Positions 53,933 to 62,218 of a DNA stretch of 64,000 bases are shown piece by piece (positions within the stretch are counted from its first letter, which is position 1; the number at the start of each line of letters is the position of its first letter). A model generated the notes under the pieces. That model was not told the DNA's origin. It worked only from the letters and a program-made list of their open reading frames with translations, and did not search any database. The translations under genes and the position numbers were made by a program. Origin of the DNA: Aminomonas paucivorans DSM 12260 (lineage in GTDB: Bacteria; Synergistota; Synergistia; Synergistales; Synergistaceae); assembly GCF_000165795.1 (NCBI RefSeq), contig NZ_CM001022.1:186001-250000 (forward strand), given 5' to 3'.

Positions 53933-54442
53933 ATGACGGACAACGAAAAACTCTTCAACAGCGGCGTCCTCACCGACACCCGCCCCGGGGCGGTGCTGCC
54001 CCCGCAGGACCTCTGGGAGACCAAGAAGAACGGCCTGGTGGTCATCGAATGCCCCCAGCGGATCCCCTGCAACCCCTGTCACACCAGCTGCCCCACAGGG
54101 GCGGTGGTCCCCTTCGAGGACATCAACGACGTGCCTCGGATCGACTACGCCAAGTGCACCGGCTGCGGCATGTGCGTGGCCAAGTGCCCGGGGCTGGCGT
54201 GCTTCGTGGTGGACCTCACCTGGGGAGGCCCGGACCAGGCCCTCATGAAGCTCCCCCACGAAATGCTCCCCCGCCCGGAGAAGGGGCAGAAGGTGCACTG
54301 CCTGGACCGGACCGGCGCCACGGTGTGCGAAAGCACCGTGGAGGCGGTGACGGAACCGTGGAAGGACCGGACCCTGGTGGTGCACGTGGGCGTTCCGAAA
54401 GACCAGATCGGCCAAGTCCGCGCCGTAAGGGTGGTGAAGTAG
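53933..54442 (+). CDS. Ferredoxin-type iron-sulfur subunit with two [4Fe-4S] motifs
   Basis: The 169-residue protein has IECPQRIPCNPCHTSCPTGAV and IDYAKCTGCGMCVAKCPGLACF, which give two cubane cluster sites (motifs CNPCHTSCP and CTGCGMCVAKCP). A C-terminal domain of about 70 residues is not recognised. Such subunits occur in multi-subunit proline/hydroxyproline dehydrogenases, where they link flavin centres to ferredoxin. It is tightly packed between the HcnB-like and BFD-like genes. Confidence 0.85.
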   Translation: MTDNEKLFNSGVLTDTRPGAVLPPQDLWETKKNGLVVIECPQRIPCNPCHTSCPTGAVVPFEDINDVPRIDYAKCTGCGMCVAKCPGLACFVVDLTWGGPDQALMKLPHEMLPRPEKGQKVHCLDRTGATVCESTVEAVTEPWKDRTLVVHVGVPKDQIGQVRAVRVVK

Positions 54443-54443
54443 C

Positions 54444-54773
54444 ATGAGCCAGGTCATCCAGAAGGGCCCGGTGTGCGACAACGAAGAGGTCAAGCAGAAG
54501 CAGCGGGACATCGTCATCTGCCGCTGCGAGGAGATCACCCTGGGGGAGATCCAGGACTGGATCGCCAAGGGTTACGACACCTTCGACGAACTGAAGCGGG
54601 TGCTCCGGGTGGGCATGGGCCCGTGCCAGGGCCGAGGCTGCCAGGACATCATCCTCCGGGAGGTGGCCCGCATGACCGGACGTCCCGTGGCTCAGGTCCC
54701 CTCCGGCACCGTCCGGCCACCCGTCAAACCCATCAAGCTCGGCATCCTCGCCGCGAACCAGGGCAAGGAGTAG
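54444..54773 (+). CDS. BFD-like [2Fe-2S] protein
   Basis: The 109-residue protein has the bacterioferritin-associated-ferredoxin-like motif VICRCEEITLGEIQDWI and MGPCQGRGCQD, giving four Cys for a [2Fe-2S] cluster (C-x-C...C-x4-C). In HcnB and related enzymes this domain is fused to the C terminus. Here it is a separate polypeptide, which completes the five-part complex. A hairpin follows. Confidence 0.87.
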   Translation: MSQVIQKGPVCDNEEVKQKQRDIVICRCEEITLGEIQDWIAKGYDTFDELKRVLRVGMGPCQGRGCQDIILREVARMTGRPVAQVPSGTVRPPVKPIKLGILAANQGKE

Positions 54774-54877
54774 ACCCTCCGGCCGTCCCGGTCTCCCTCG
54801 CCCTCGGGGGAAGGACGGGGCGGATCGGAAGCGAAGCATTCCCGGCCCCTTCCCCCAAGGGGCCCGAAGGTACGAAG

Positions 54878-54910
54878 CGGCCCCGGCGTCTCCTGCGCGC
54901 CGGGGCCGTT
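54878..54910. terminator. Terminator between convergent dehydrogenase and transporter genes
   Basis: An 11-bp perfect stem (CGGCCCCGGCG with CGCCGGGGCCG) and 9-nt loop, then TT. Confidence 0.7.
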
Positions 54911-54930
54911 CCTTCCTCGTCGAAGGCCTG

Positions 54931-55797
54931 CTAGAGGAACAGTCCCCAGGCCCCCAGGAGCATGAGGCAGGAGCCCAGGAGGCGCCCCTTCAGGGGTTCG
55001 TGGAAGACGAAGTGGGCCAGCACCACCGAGAGCAGGATCCCCAGCATGGACAGGGGTTCCGCCAGGCTCACCTCCAGCCCCCGCAGGGCCAGAAGGAGAA
55101 GCAGGTAGGCGTAGATGTTGCAGGCCCCCGCCACCAGGCAGGCCCGGGGGCGGGATCGGAGTAGCCTCCAGGGAAGGCTGGTCCGTCGCCGGACCGCCAG
55201 AAACGCCAGGGCGTAGAGCCCCGAGAAGGCCGCCTGGACCAGGGCGTAGGGCACCGTGGGGGGGTGTTCCGCCAGAAGCCCCACGACCCGGGCGTCCACC
55301 ACCCGTCCCGCGGCGATGAACAGGGAGGCCACCATCATGGTGCGGCAGGGCCGGTTCGCCGCCAGGGCCCGCAGGGAGGCTCCCAGGCTGACCCCCGGGT
55401 TCAGGAAGGTGCTGCCCCAGACCATGAGGGCCATGCCTCCCACCTTCCAGGGGGAGAGGGATTCCCCCAGGAAGAGCACCGAGAGGAGCAGGAGGAAGAA
55501 GACGTTGAAGTTGTACACCGGCCCCACCAGGGAGACCTGCCCCTCCGAGAGGGCCCGCACGTAGAGCAGGATCCCCGCGAGGTACACCCCCGCCGCCGCG
55601 GCGGCCGCGGGGACGAAGCTCCAGGAGGCCAGGGGTTCGAAGAAGGCGAAGGGGAGCAGCAGCAACGCCCCCGTCCACCCCAGGAGGACCACCACCGCCA
55701 GGGAGTCCTCCCCTTCCCCCATCTGCTTGAAGGCGATCTTCTCCCACCCCAGCAGGAGGATGCGTCCCCCCATGGCCGCAAGGGCCAGGGCGGTCAC
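54931..55797 (-). CDS. EamA/DMT-family membrane transporter
   Basis: The 288-residue protein has about ten hydrophobic helices in two EamA halves: ILLGWEKIAFKQMGEGED, SEGQVSLVGPVYNFNVFFLLLLSVLFLGE, SLFIAAGRVVDARVV and SLAEPLSMLGILLSVVLAHFVFHEPLKGRLLGS. The duplicated VG/AEP..PL..LG..FL.E pattern is typical of drug/metabolite transporters. Substrate is unknown. No canonical partner is adjacent. Confidence 0.8.
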   Translation of the reverse strand: MTALALAAMGGRILLLGWEKIAFKQMGEGEDSLAVVVLLGWTGALLLLPFAFFEPLASWSFVPAAAAAAGVYLAGILLYVRALSEGQVSLVGPVYNFNVFFLLLLSVLFLGESLSPWKVGGMALMVWGSTFLNPGVSLGASLRALAANRPCRTMMVASLFIAAGRVVDARVVGLLAEHPPTVPYALVQAAFSGLYALAFLAVRRRTSLPWRLLRSRPRACLVAGACNIYAYLLLLLALRGLEVSLAEPLSMLGILLSVVLAHFVFHEPLKGRLLGSCLMLLGAWGLFL

Positions 55798-55909
55798 AGG
55801 GTCCCCCTCCTCCGGGGGGGAAGGGACAGGGGGTGCCTAGGGGATACGCTCAAGGGGATGCCTCCTCCGGTTCCGTGGATCCCCGCAGTCTAGGGGAAAC
55901 GGGACGAAC

Positions 55910-55944
55910 GCGCATCCCCCGTTCTGCGGGGACGGGGGATGCGC
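55910..55944. repeat. Perfect inverted repeat in the divergent region before metH
   Basis: Twelve-base arms (GCGCATCCCCCG and CGGGGGATGCGC) with an 11-base loop lie between two divergent genes. A terminator is unexpected there, so a regulatory or attenuating hairpin, or the end of an unseen small transcript, is possible. Confidence 0.6.
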
Positions 55945-55958
55945 AGCCCCGGTGCGGC

Positions 55959-55987
55959 TTGTTTCCCCCCGTTCCATCCGGTAACAT
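55959..55987 (+). promoter_or_regulatory. Candidate promoter of metH
   Basis: TTGTTT (55959-55964) and TAACAT (55982-55987) are separated by 17 bases, about 57 bases before the ATG. Confidence 0.4.
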
Positions 55988-56043
55988 CCCAAGACAACAC
56001 GGACTTTTTGGAGTGCTCGTGGGGAAACGGAAGGGGTGTCGCC

Positions 56044-58464
56044 ATGGAGGCGCGGGATGTGAAGCGACTGTTCGCGGGGCAGGTCTCTCCGGTGATCCTG
56101 GACGGGGGCATGGGTACCCAGTTGGCCCTTGCGGGATGGCGCCCCCCCCTGTTGCCGGAGGAGATGGTCCTGGAGAATCCCGATTCGGTGACGGCGATCC
56201 ATCGGGCCTACGTCGAGGCGGGGGCTCGGATCGTGGAGACCGACACCTTCGGCGGGTCCGCCCTCAAGCTGGCCCATCGGGGCCTGGAGGGGCGAACCGA
56301 GGAGATCAACCGCCGGGCGGCGGAGCTGGCCCGGCAGGCCGTGGGAGATCGGGCCTTCGTGGCGGGCTCCATGGGCCCCATCGGGCGGCTGGTGGATCCC
56401 CTGGGAGACCTGACCTTCGACGAGGCGGTGGAGGCCTTCCGGCCCCAGGCGGCGGGCCTGGCCCGGGGAGGGGCGGACTTCCTCCTGGTGGAGACCATGC
56501 TGGATCTCAAGGAGGCCCAGGCGGCGGCGGTGGCCTGCCGGGAGGCGGCCCCGGGACTGCCCTTCGCGGTGAGCTTCACCTTCGACAAGGACGGATCCAC
56601 CGTCACCGGGACCCCCCCGGAGGCGGCGGCGGTCTGGGCGGAGGCCGTGGGGGCCTTCGCCGTGGGGGCCAACTGCGGTGTGGGGCCGGAGGAGTACGTG
56701 GACACGGTGCATCGCCTGGCGGCCTCCACGGACCTTCCCGTGTTCGTCTACCCCAACGCGGGGGTCCCCTCCTCCCGGGATTACCTGGGGCCGGAGGCCT
56801 TCGCCGGGGCCTGTGAGGCCCTGGTCCGGGCGGGGGCGGCGGTGGTGGGGGGCTGCTGCGGCACCACCCCGGAGCACACCGCCGCCCTGGTCCGCCGCCT
56901 GGGGGGCATGGCCATCCCCCCCTCCCTGCGGCGGGAGCGGGGGGTGCTGCGCTTCGCCAGCCGCTCCCGGGTGGTGGAGGCGGGGCAGGGGCGCCCCCTC
57001 CTGCTCATCGGGGAGCGGATCAACGTGTCCCGCAAGTCCCCCCTGCGGGAGGAACTGCGGGTGCAGGACTACACCACCGTGCGGGCGGAGGCCCGGGACC
57101 AGACCGCCGCGGGGGCGGGGCTGCTGGACGTGAACGTGGGGCTGCCGGAGATCGACCGGATCCGCGCCATGGGGAAGGCGATCCACGTGGCCGAGGCGGC
57201 GTCGTCCCTGCCCCTTTCCGTGGACAGCGACGACCCGACGGTGCTGGAGCGGGGGCTGCGGGAGGCGGTGGGGGTGCCCCTGCTGAACTCCGTCACCGCC
57301 AAGGCGGAGGCCCTGGAGCGGGGTATCGACCTGGCCTGGAAGTACGGGGCGGTGCTGGCGGTGCTCACCATCGACGAGTCGGGCATCCCCGAGCGGGCCT
57401 ACGACCGGGTGGCCATCGCCCAGCGGGTGCTCCTTCGAGCTTCCGAACGGGGCCTGGGGCCGGAGCGGATCCTCCTGGACCCCCTCACCCTGGCCCTGGG
57501 AGCGGATCCTCGCAACGCCCTGGCCACCTGCGAGGCCCTGCGGTGCATCCGGGAGCTGGGGGGGCACACCATGCTGGGGATCAGCAACATCTCCCACGGC
57601 CTCCCCGCCCGGGGTCTGCTGAACCGCACCTTCCTGGTGATGGCCATGGAGGCGGGGTTGGACGCGGTGCTCTGCAACCCCCTGGACGAGCGGCTCCTCG
57701 CCACCGTGGCCGCCGCGGATGCCCTGAGGGGGCGGGACGAGGGGCTGCGGCGCTATCTGGCCTTCGCTCCGGGCTGGTCCGAGGGAGTTCCCGCATCGGG
57801 GGGCGCCTCCCGGGGCGAACCCGCCAAGGGGGGGGAGCAGCCCCTGACCCGCTGCATCCTGGAGGGGGACCCGGCGGGGGCGGAGGCCTCCGCCCGGGCC
57901 CTGGTGGACCGGGGCACCTCCCCCCTGGACCTGGTGTCCTCCTGGGTGGTCCCCGCCCTGGAGGAGGTGGGGCGGCTCTACGAGTGCGGCGACACCTTCC
58001 TCCCCCAGCTTCTGGCCTCCGCCCAGGCCGCCGGGGGGGTGTGCCGCCTGGCGGAGGAGCTTCTCGCCCGACAGGGGGTGAAGCAGGAGCCCAAGGGAAC
58101 GGTGGTCCTGGCCACGGTGGAGGGGGACCTGCACGACCTGGGGAAGAACGTGGTGGGCATGGTGCTGGCCAGCCACGGCTACCGGGTGGTGGACCTGGGC
58201 AAGGACGTCCCGGCGGAGCGCATCCTGGAGGCGGCGGAGGCGGAGAGGGCGGACGTGGTGGGCCTTTCGGCCCTCATGACCAGCACGGTGCCCCAGATGG
58301 AGGCGGTGATCCGGGGCGCCCGGGAGCGGGGGGCCGCCTACCGCATCATCGTGGGGGGGGCGGCGGTGAGCCCCCAGTACGCCGAGTCCATCGGCGCCGA
58401 CGGCACCTCCTCCGACGCCGTGGGGGCCGCCCGCCTGGTGGAGCAGCTTCTGGCCCGCCGCTGA
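56044..58464 (+). CDS. metH: Cobalamin-dependent methionine synthase lacking the reactivation domain
   Basis: The 806-residue protein transfers a methyl group from methyltetrahydrofolate to homocysteine by B12. The homocysteine domain has ILDGGMGTQL, VGANCGVGPEEY and VVGGCCGTTPEH (zinc Cys). The pterin domain has LIGERINVSRK, GLLDVNVG and ISNISHGLP. The B12 cap and Rossmann domain has DLHDLGKN with the cobalt-ligand His697 and the VGLSALMTSTVP region. The chain ends there, so the AdoMet-binding reactivation domain of the long enzyme is missing, as in some anaerobes. ATG at 56044 is chosen by Shine-Dalgarno and domain start. MetF follows. Confidence 0.93.
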   Translation: MEARDVKRLFAGQVSPVILDGGMGTQLALAGWRPPLLPEEMVLENPDSVTAIHRAYVEAGARIVETDTFGGSALKLAHRGLEGRTEEINRRAAELARQAVGDRAFVAGSMGPIGRLVDPLGDLTFDEAVEAFRPQAAGLARGGADFLLVETMLDLKEAQAAAVACREAAPGLPFAVSFTFDKDGSTVTGTPPEAAAVWAEAVGAFAVGANCGVGPEEYVDTVHRLAASTDLPVFVYPNAGVPSSRDYLGPEAFAGACEALVRAGAAVVGGCCGTTPEHTAALVRRLGGMAIPPSLRRERGVLRFASRSRVVEAGQGRPLLLIGERINVSRKSPLREELRVQDYTTVRAEARDQTAAGAGLLDVNVGLPEIDRIRAMGKAIHVAEAASSLPLSVDSDDPTVLERGLREAVGVPLLNSVTAKAEALERGIDLAWKYGAVLAVLTIDESGIPERAYDRVAIAQRVLLRASERGLGPERILLDPLTLALGADPRNALATCEALRCIRELGGHTMLGISNISHGLPARGLLNRTFLVMAMEAGLDAVLCNPLDERLLATVAAADALRGRDEGLRRYLAFAPGWSEGVPASGGASRGEPAKGGEQPLTRCILEGDPAGAEASARALVDRGTSPLDLVSSWVVPALEEVGRLYECGDTFLPQLLASAQAAGGVCRLAEELLARQGVKQEPKGTVVLATVEGDLHDLGKNVVGMVLASHGYRVVDLGKDVPAERILEAAEAERADVVGLSALMTSTVPQMEAVIRGARERGAAYRIIVGGAAVSPQYAESIGADGTSSDAVGAARLVEQLLARR

Positions 58465-58525
58465 TCCCTTCTGAAAGCACCCCTTCCCCGGGCATCGGCC
58501 CGGGGCAAACCCTGCGGAGGAGGCG

Positions 58526-59437
58526 TTGCCGGTGCACCTGCGCGACCTGTTCCGGGCGAAGAAGCCCGTGGTTTCCTTCGAGATCTTCCCCCCCAAGGCG
58601 GGAACCCCGGTGGAGGGGATCTACGCCACCCTGGGGGCCATCCGGGACCTGAACCCGGACTTCGTCAGCGTCACCTACGGCGCCGGGGGTAGCACCAAGG
58701 ACCTGACCCGGGACATCGCCTCCACGGTGAAGAACCGCTTCGGTCTGGAAGTGATGGCCCACTTCACCGGCCTGGCCCACACCCCCGCGGAGGTGGACGA
58801 GATGGCGGAGGACCTGATGGACGAAGGGGTGTGCAACGTCCTGGCCATGAGGGGGGATCCCCCCCTGGACGGAGTCCTGCCCCCGAACCCCGCCTTCCCC
58901 CACGCGGCGGACCTGATCCGGCACCTGCGCCGAGGGTTCGGGGACGACCTCTCCATCGCCGCAGCGGCCTACCCGGAGGGGCACCTGGAGTGCCCCGACC
59001 CGGAGCAGGACCTGCTCCACCTGAAGGCCAAGGTGGACGAGGGGGTGGACTTCCTGGTGACCCAGCTCTTCTTCGACAACGAGCTGTTCTACCGGTTCGT
59101 GGAGAAGGTCCGGGCCCTGGGGGTGACCGTGCCCATCTGCGCGGGGGTCTTCCCGGTGCTGAACCCCAAGCAGGTGCAGCGCATCCTCTCCCTCTGCGGC
59201 GTGGCCTTTCCCCCCCGGTTCGCCCGCATCCTGGCCCGCTACGCCGACGACCCCGCCGCCTTGGCGGAGGCGGGGATCGCCTACGCCACGGACCAGATCA
59301 TCGACCTCCTCTCCTGGGGGGTCGAGGGGATCCACCTGTACACCATGAACCGTCCCGAGACCACGCGGCGCATCATGGACAACATCGGCCTGGTGCGCCG
59401 CAGTCTGGTGGACCGGAACGAAGGAGAGGCGTCCTAG
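58526..59437 (+). CDS. metF: Methylenetetrahydrofolate reductase
   Basis: The 303-residue flavoprotein reduces 5,10-methylene- to 5-methyltetrahydrofolate, the methyl donor for MetH just upstream. Motifs are VSFEIFPPKAG, VSVTYGAGGSTKDLTRDIAS, MAHFTGLAHTPAEV, NVLAMRGDPPL, YPEGHLECPD, VDFLVTQLFFDN, and PICAGVFPVLNPKQV. Start is TTG at 58526 after GGAGGAGG; GTG at 58532 would give a two-residue shorter product. It is separated from metH by 61 bases and probably cotranscribed. Confidence 0.95.
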   Translation: MPVHLRDLFRAKKPVVSFEIFPPKAGTPVEGIYATLGAIRDLNPDFVSVTYGAGGSTKDLTRDIASTVKNRFGLEVMAHFTGLAHTPAEVDEMAEDLMDEGVCNVLAMRGDPPLDGVLPPNPAFPHAADLIRHLRRGFGDDLSIAAAAYPEGHLECPDPEQDLLHLKAKVDEGVDFLVTQLFFDNELFYRFVEKVRALGVTVPICAGVFPVLNPKQVQRILSLCGVAFPPRFARILARYADDPAALAEAGIAYATDQIIDLLSWGVEGIHLYTMNRPETTRRIMDNIGLVRRSLVDRNEGEAS

Positions 59438-59547
59438 AGAAAAAGGAGCGGCAAGGGACCAGGGAGGGCGCAGCGGGACGGGGACTGGGGATCCGAGGAG
59501 CGATGGATGGCCTGGATCCGGGAAGAGGGGAAGGGAGTGTCGTTGGG

Positions 59548-61164
59548 ATGGTGCGACGTAGACGCGGGTTTTGGGGGGTCGGGCTTCTGGGGGCGTGTCT
59601 TGTTTTCTGGGCGTCCTGCGCCTTCGGGGCTCCCACCACGGGAGAACAGGCACTGAAGGCGGCCCGGAACTGGGCCGCTGCGGGGGCGCGTCTGGGGGAG
59701 AAGACCTCCTCCGGGGCCGGAACGGTGGCTTCCTACCGGGACGGAAAGGGGCAGGTCCTGTTCCACGTCGTCCGCCTGGGGGCGGGGACGGTGATCCTTC
59801 CCGGGGACGACCGGGTGGAGCCCATCCTGGCGTTCCTTCCCGAAGGGAGCTACGACGACCGCACGGATAACCCCCTCCGTGCCCTGGTGAGGCGGGACCT
59901 GAAGGGACGCTTCGCTGTCCTGACCTCGGGTGGGGCCTCGGAGAAGGGGGCGGGGGAGGGCAACGAGACGAAATGGCGTCGCCTGGAGTTGGGACGGCAG
60001 GCCGAGGGCGGCGTCGGCGGCGTCTCGGACGTGCGGGTGGCTCCCCTGGTGGCGGCCCGGTGGAATCAGGCGGAGGCCTACAGCGGCGGCCCCCTCTGCT
60101 ACAACCTCTATACCCCGGAGAACCTGGTCTGCGGCTGCGTGGCCACCGCCATGGCCCAGGTGATGTACACCCACCGCCATCCCGCGGCGGGGGTGGGCAC
60201 CCCCTCCTTCCCCATCCGGGTGAACGGGGTGGACCAGACCCGGGCCCTGCGGGGGGGCGACGGGGCCGGAGGCCCCTATGTCTGGGATGCCATGATCGCG
60301 GTTCCGGGGCCGGGGATCACCTCCGCGTCCTGTCAGGCCATCGGCGCCCTCACCCACGATGCGGGGGTGGCGGCGAAGATGCGTTACAGCAGCGCGGAAT
60401 CCGGCACGGGCACGGAGGACGCCCGGGACGCCCTGGTGGGGGCCTTCGGCTACGGCAACGCGGTGCTGGGTTTCAGCGGCGCCTACGGGACCAACGTCCC
60501 GGGCAGCGTCCTCCGGGCCATGGTGAACCCCAATCTGGACGCGGGGTACCCGGTCCTCCTGGGGCTCACCCAGACCAGCGACGGCAGCGGCCACGAGATC
60601 GTCTGCGACGGCTACGGCTACGAGGCGGGGACGGGTTACCACCACCTGAACCTGGGGTGGAGCGGCGCCAGCGACGCCTGGTACAACCTGCCGAACATCG
60701 ACGCGGCCATCCCCTTCGATGTGGTGGACGACCTCTGCTACAACATCTTCGTCTCCGGGACCGGGGAGATCGTCAGCGGCCGGGTCCTGGACGGGGCGGG
60801 CAATCCCGTGGCGGGGGCCACGGTGACCGCCGCGGGGGGCGGCCGGACCTTCACGGATCTCACCGACTCCAAGGGGGTCTTCGCCCTGCCCCAGGTCCCC
60901 TCGGGGGTCACCTACACCCTCACCTCCTCTGCCGGGGGGACCCGGACGGTGACGGTGGGGGTCTCGCAAAACGGCGCCGCCTCCACGGGGAACGTGTGGA
61001 ACGTCCTCCTGGGGACGGCCCCGGACCCGAACCCCACCCTCACGGTCACGCCTCTTCCCACCCGGCGTCCCTCCAGCGGCGGGGGCGGGTGTGCCGCCCT
61101 GGGGTTCCTGCCCTTGCTGGCCCTGGTGGTCCTTCCCCTGGCCGCTCTGCGCCGGAGGGGCTGA
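59548..61164 (+). CDS. Exported C10-family (streptopain-like) cysteine peptidase with Synerg-CTERM tail
   Basis: The 538-residue precursor has a signal peptide ending near WASCAFGA, an N-terminal propeptide-like region (AARNWAAAGARLGE, HVVRLGAGTVILPGDDRVEPILAFLPEG) and a C10 peptidase domain. Catalytic Cys197 is in VCGCVATAMAQVMYTHRHP, His349 in GHEIVCDGYGY, and HHLNLGWSGASDAWYNL follows. A carboxypeptidase-regulatory-like Ig domain follows (GRVLDGAGNPVAGATVTA, DSKGVFALPQVPSG), then a Pro/Thr linker and SSGGGGCAALG with a hydrophobic end and RRRG (Synerg-CTERM). It is probably secreted and surface-linked. ATG at 59548 is weakly supported by AAGGGAG. Confidence 0.85.
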   Translation: MVRRRRGFWGVGLLGACLVFWASCAFGAPTTGEQALKAARNWAAAGARLGEKTSSGAGTVASYRDGKGQVLFHVVRLGAGTVILPGDDRVEPILAFLPEGSYDDRTDNPLRALVRRDLKGRFAVLTSGGASEKGAGEGNETKWRRLELGRQAEGGVGGVSDVRVAPLVAARWNQAEAYSGGPLCYNLYTPENLVCGCVATAMAQVMYTHRHPAAGVGTPSFPIRVNGVDQTRALRGGDGAGGPYVWDAMIAVPGPGITSASCQAIGALTHDAGVAAKMRYSSAESGTGTEDARDALVGAFGYGNAVLGFSGAYGTNVPGSVLRAMVNPNLDAGYPVLLGLTQTSDGSGHEIVCDGYGYEAGTGYHHLNLGWSGASDAWYNLPNIDAAIPFDVVDDLCYNIFVSGTGEIVSGRVLDGAGNPVAGATVTAAGGGRTFTDLTDSKGVFALPQVPSGVTYTLTSSAGGTRTVTVGVSQNGAASTGNVWNVLLGTAPDPNPTLTVTPLPTRRPSSGGGGCAALGFLPLLALVVLPLAALRRRG

Positions 61165-61264
61165 GGGAGAGGGGGAAGGTCCCGTGCCTTTCGTCCGCCC
61201 GTCGGACACCTGCCCGGCGGGGGGACTCCGAGAGACTGCAAGGGGTGAAGAAGGAGGGATTTCG

Positions 61265-62155
61265 TTGCTCCGAGGAAAGGTGTGGGGCGCGGCGTTTCTG
61301 GGGCTGCTCTGCCTGAGCGGGGTCGCATGGGGGGAGCAGTGCCCGGGAGGGGTGCTGCGTCATTACGGCGTCCCGGGGGCCAACTTCGTCCGGGACGACG
61401 GGACGGGGCTGGAGGTGGCGCTGCTCTCCCGCTTCGCCGAGTCCCTGGGGGTGCGGTACGAGCTGGTCCCGGTGTCCCCGGAGGAGGCTCGGGCCCTTCT
61501 GGGGAAGGGACGGCTTCCCGGGGGTTTCGGCCGGGGGTGCGTCCTTTCCGGCGGCCTTGCCGCCGGGGTCCCCGAAGGGACCCGGGCCTCGATCCCCCTC
61601 TTCCCCTTCCAGTTCTGGCTTCTCGCCCCGGGGGATTCCCCGCTGCGGGGGGAGACCAGCCTGGGGCGGACGGATTGGGACATCCGCGTCGCCAAGGGGA
61701 AGATGAAGGGACGGAAGGTCTTCGCCCTCCGGGACGAGGTCTCCGCCCCCTTGGTCGAATCCCTGCGCCGGGAGGGGTTCCGGGTGGAGTTCGCCGGAGA
61801 GGAAACCGCCGACCTGCTTTCCCGGCTGCGGAAGGACCCGGAGGCCCTGGCCGTTCTGGACGCCCCCCGGGCCCTCCTGGCCCTCTCCACCTGGCGGGAC
61901 GAGGTGAAACGACTGGGGGTCCTGACCCCGGAGACGGGGACCCGGGTGCTCTTCCCATTCCAGGACGAGGGGCTTCGGGGGGCCTTCGACGCCTTCGCTC
62001 AGGGGCTCTGGCGGGACTGGAGCTGGGCCCGCATGGCCCGAGACTCCTTCCCCCCGGTGTTCAACTACTACACCCCCTTCTTTCGCCGGGGCAATCCGGA
62101 ACCGGCCCCCCTGTGGCTGCGCCCGGACCCGGCCTACTACCCCAAGAAACCCTGA
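61265..62155 (+). CDS. Exported amino-acid-binding-protein-like protein
   Basis: The 296-residue product has a signal peptide (VWGAAFLGLLCLSGVAWGE) and a periplasmic solute-binding-like domain: GLEVALLSRFAESLGVRYELVPV, IPLFPFQFWLLAPGDSPLRG, FALRDEVSAPLVESLRREGFRVEF and a C-terminal NYYTPFFRRGNPEP. It resembles family 3 receptors only loosely. The start is TTG at 61265 behind GAAGGAGGG. It lies between the two C10 peptidase genes and may bind a product or modulate a peptidase (speculation). A hairpin follows. Confidence 0.6.
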   Translation: MLRGKVWGAAFLGLLCLSGVAWGEQCPGGVLRHYGVPGANFVRDDGTGLEVALLSRFAESLGVRYELVPVSPEEARALLGKGRLPGGFGRGCVLSGGLAAGVPEGTRASIPLFPFQFWLLAPGDSPLRGETSLGRTDWDIRVAKGKMKGRKVFALRDEVSAPLVESLRREGFRVEFAGEETADLLSRLRKDPEALAVLDAPRALLALSTWRDEVKRLGVLTPETGTRVLFPFQDEGLRGAFDAFAQGLWRDWSWARMARDSFPPVFNYYTPFFRRGNPEPAPLWLRPDPAYYPKKP

Positions 62156-62163
62156 CCTGTCCG

Positions 62164-62189
62164 CCCGCCTCCCCCGAGGGGGAGGCGGG
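62164..62189 (+). terminator. Hairpin between the binding-protein and second peptidase genes
   Basis: An 11-bp stem (CCCGCCTCCCC with GGGGAGGCGGG) with a CGAG loop. No U tract, so attenuation or RNA stability is also possible. Confidence 0.55.
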
Positions 62190-62218
62190 CCATTACCTCG
62201 AAGGAGAGGAACCCAATC

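Noticed and set aside
55798-56043. Cobalamin or SAM riboswitch upstream of metH
   Set aside because: The leader from the likely start is only about 50 bases and no conserved B12 box or SAM core was seen.
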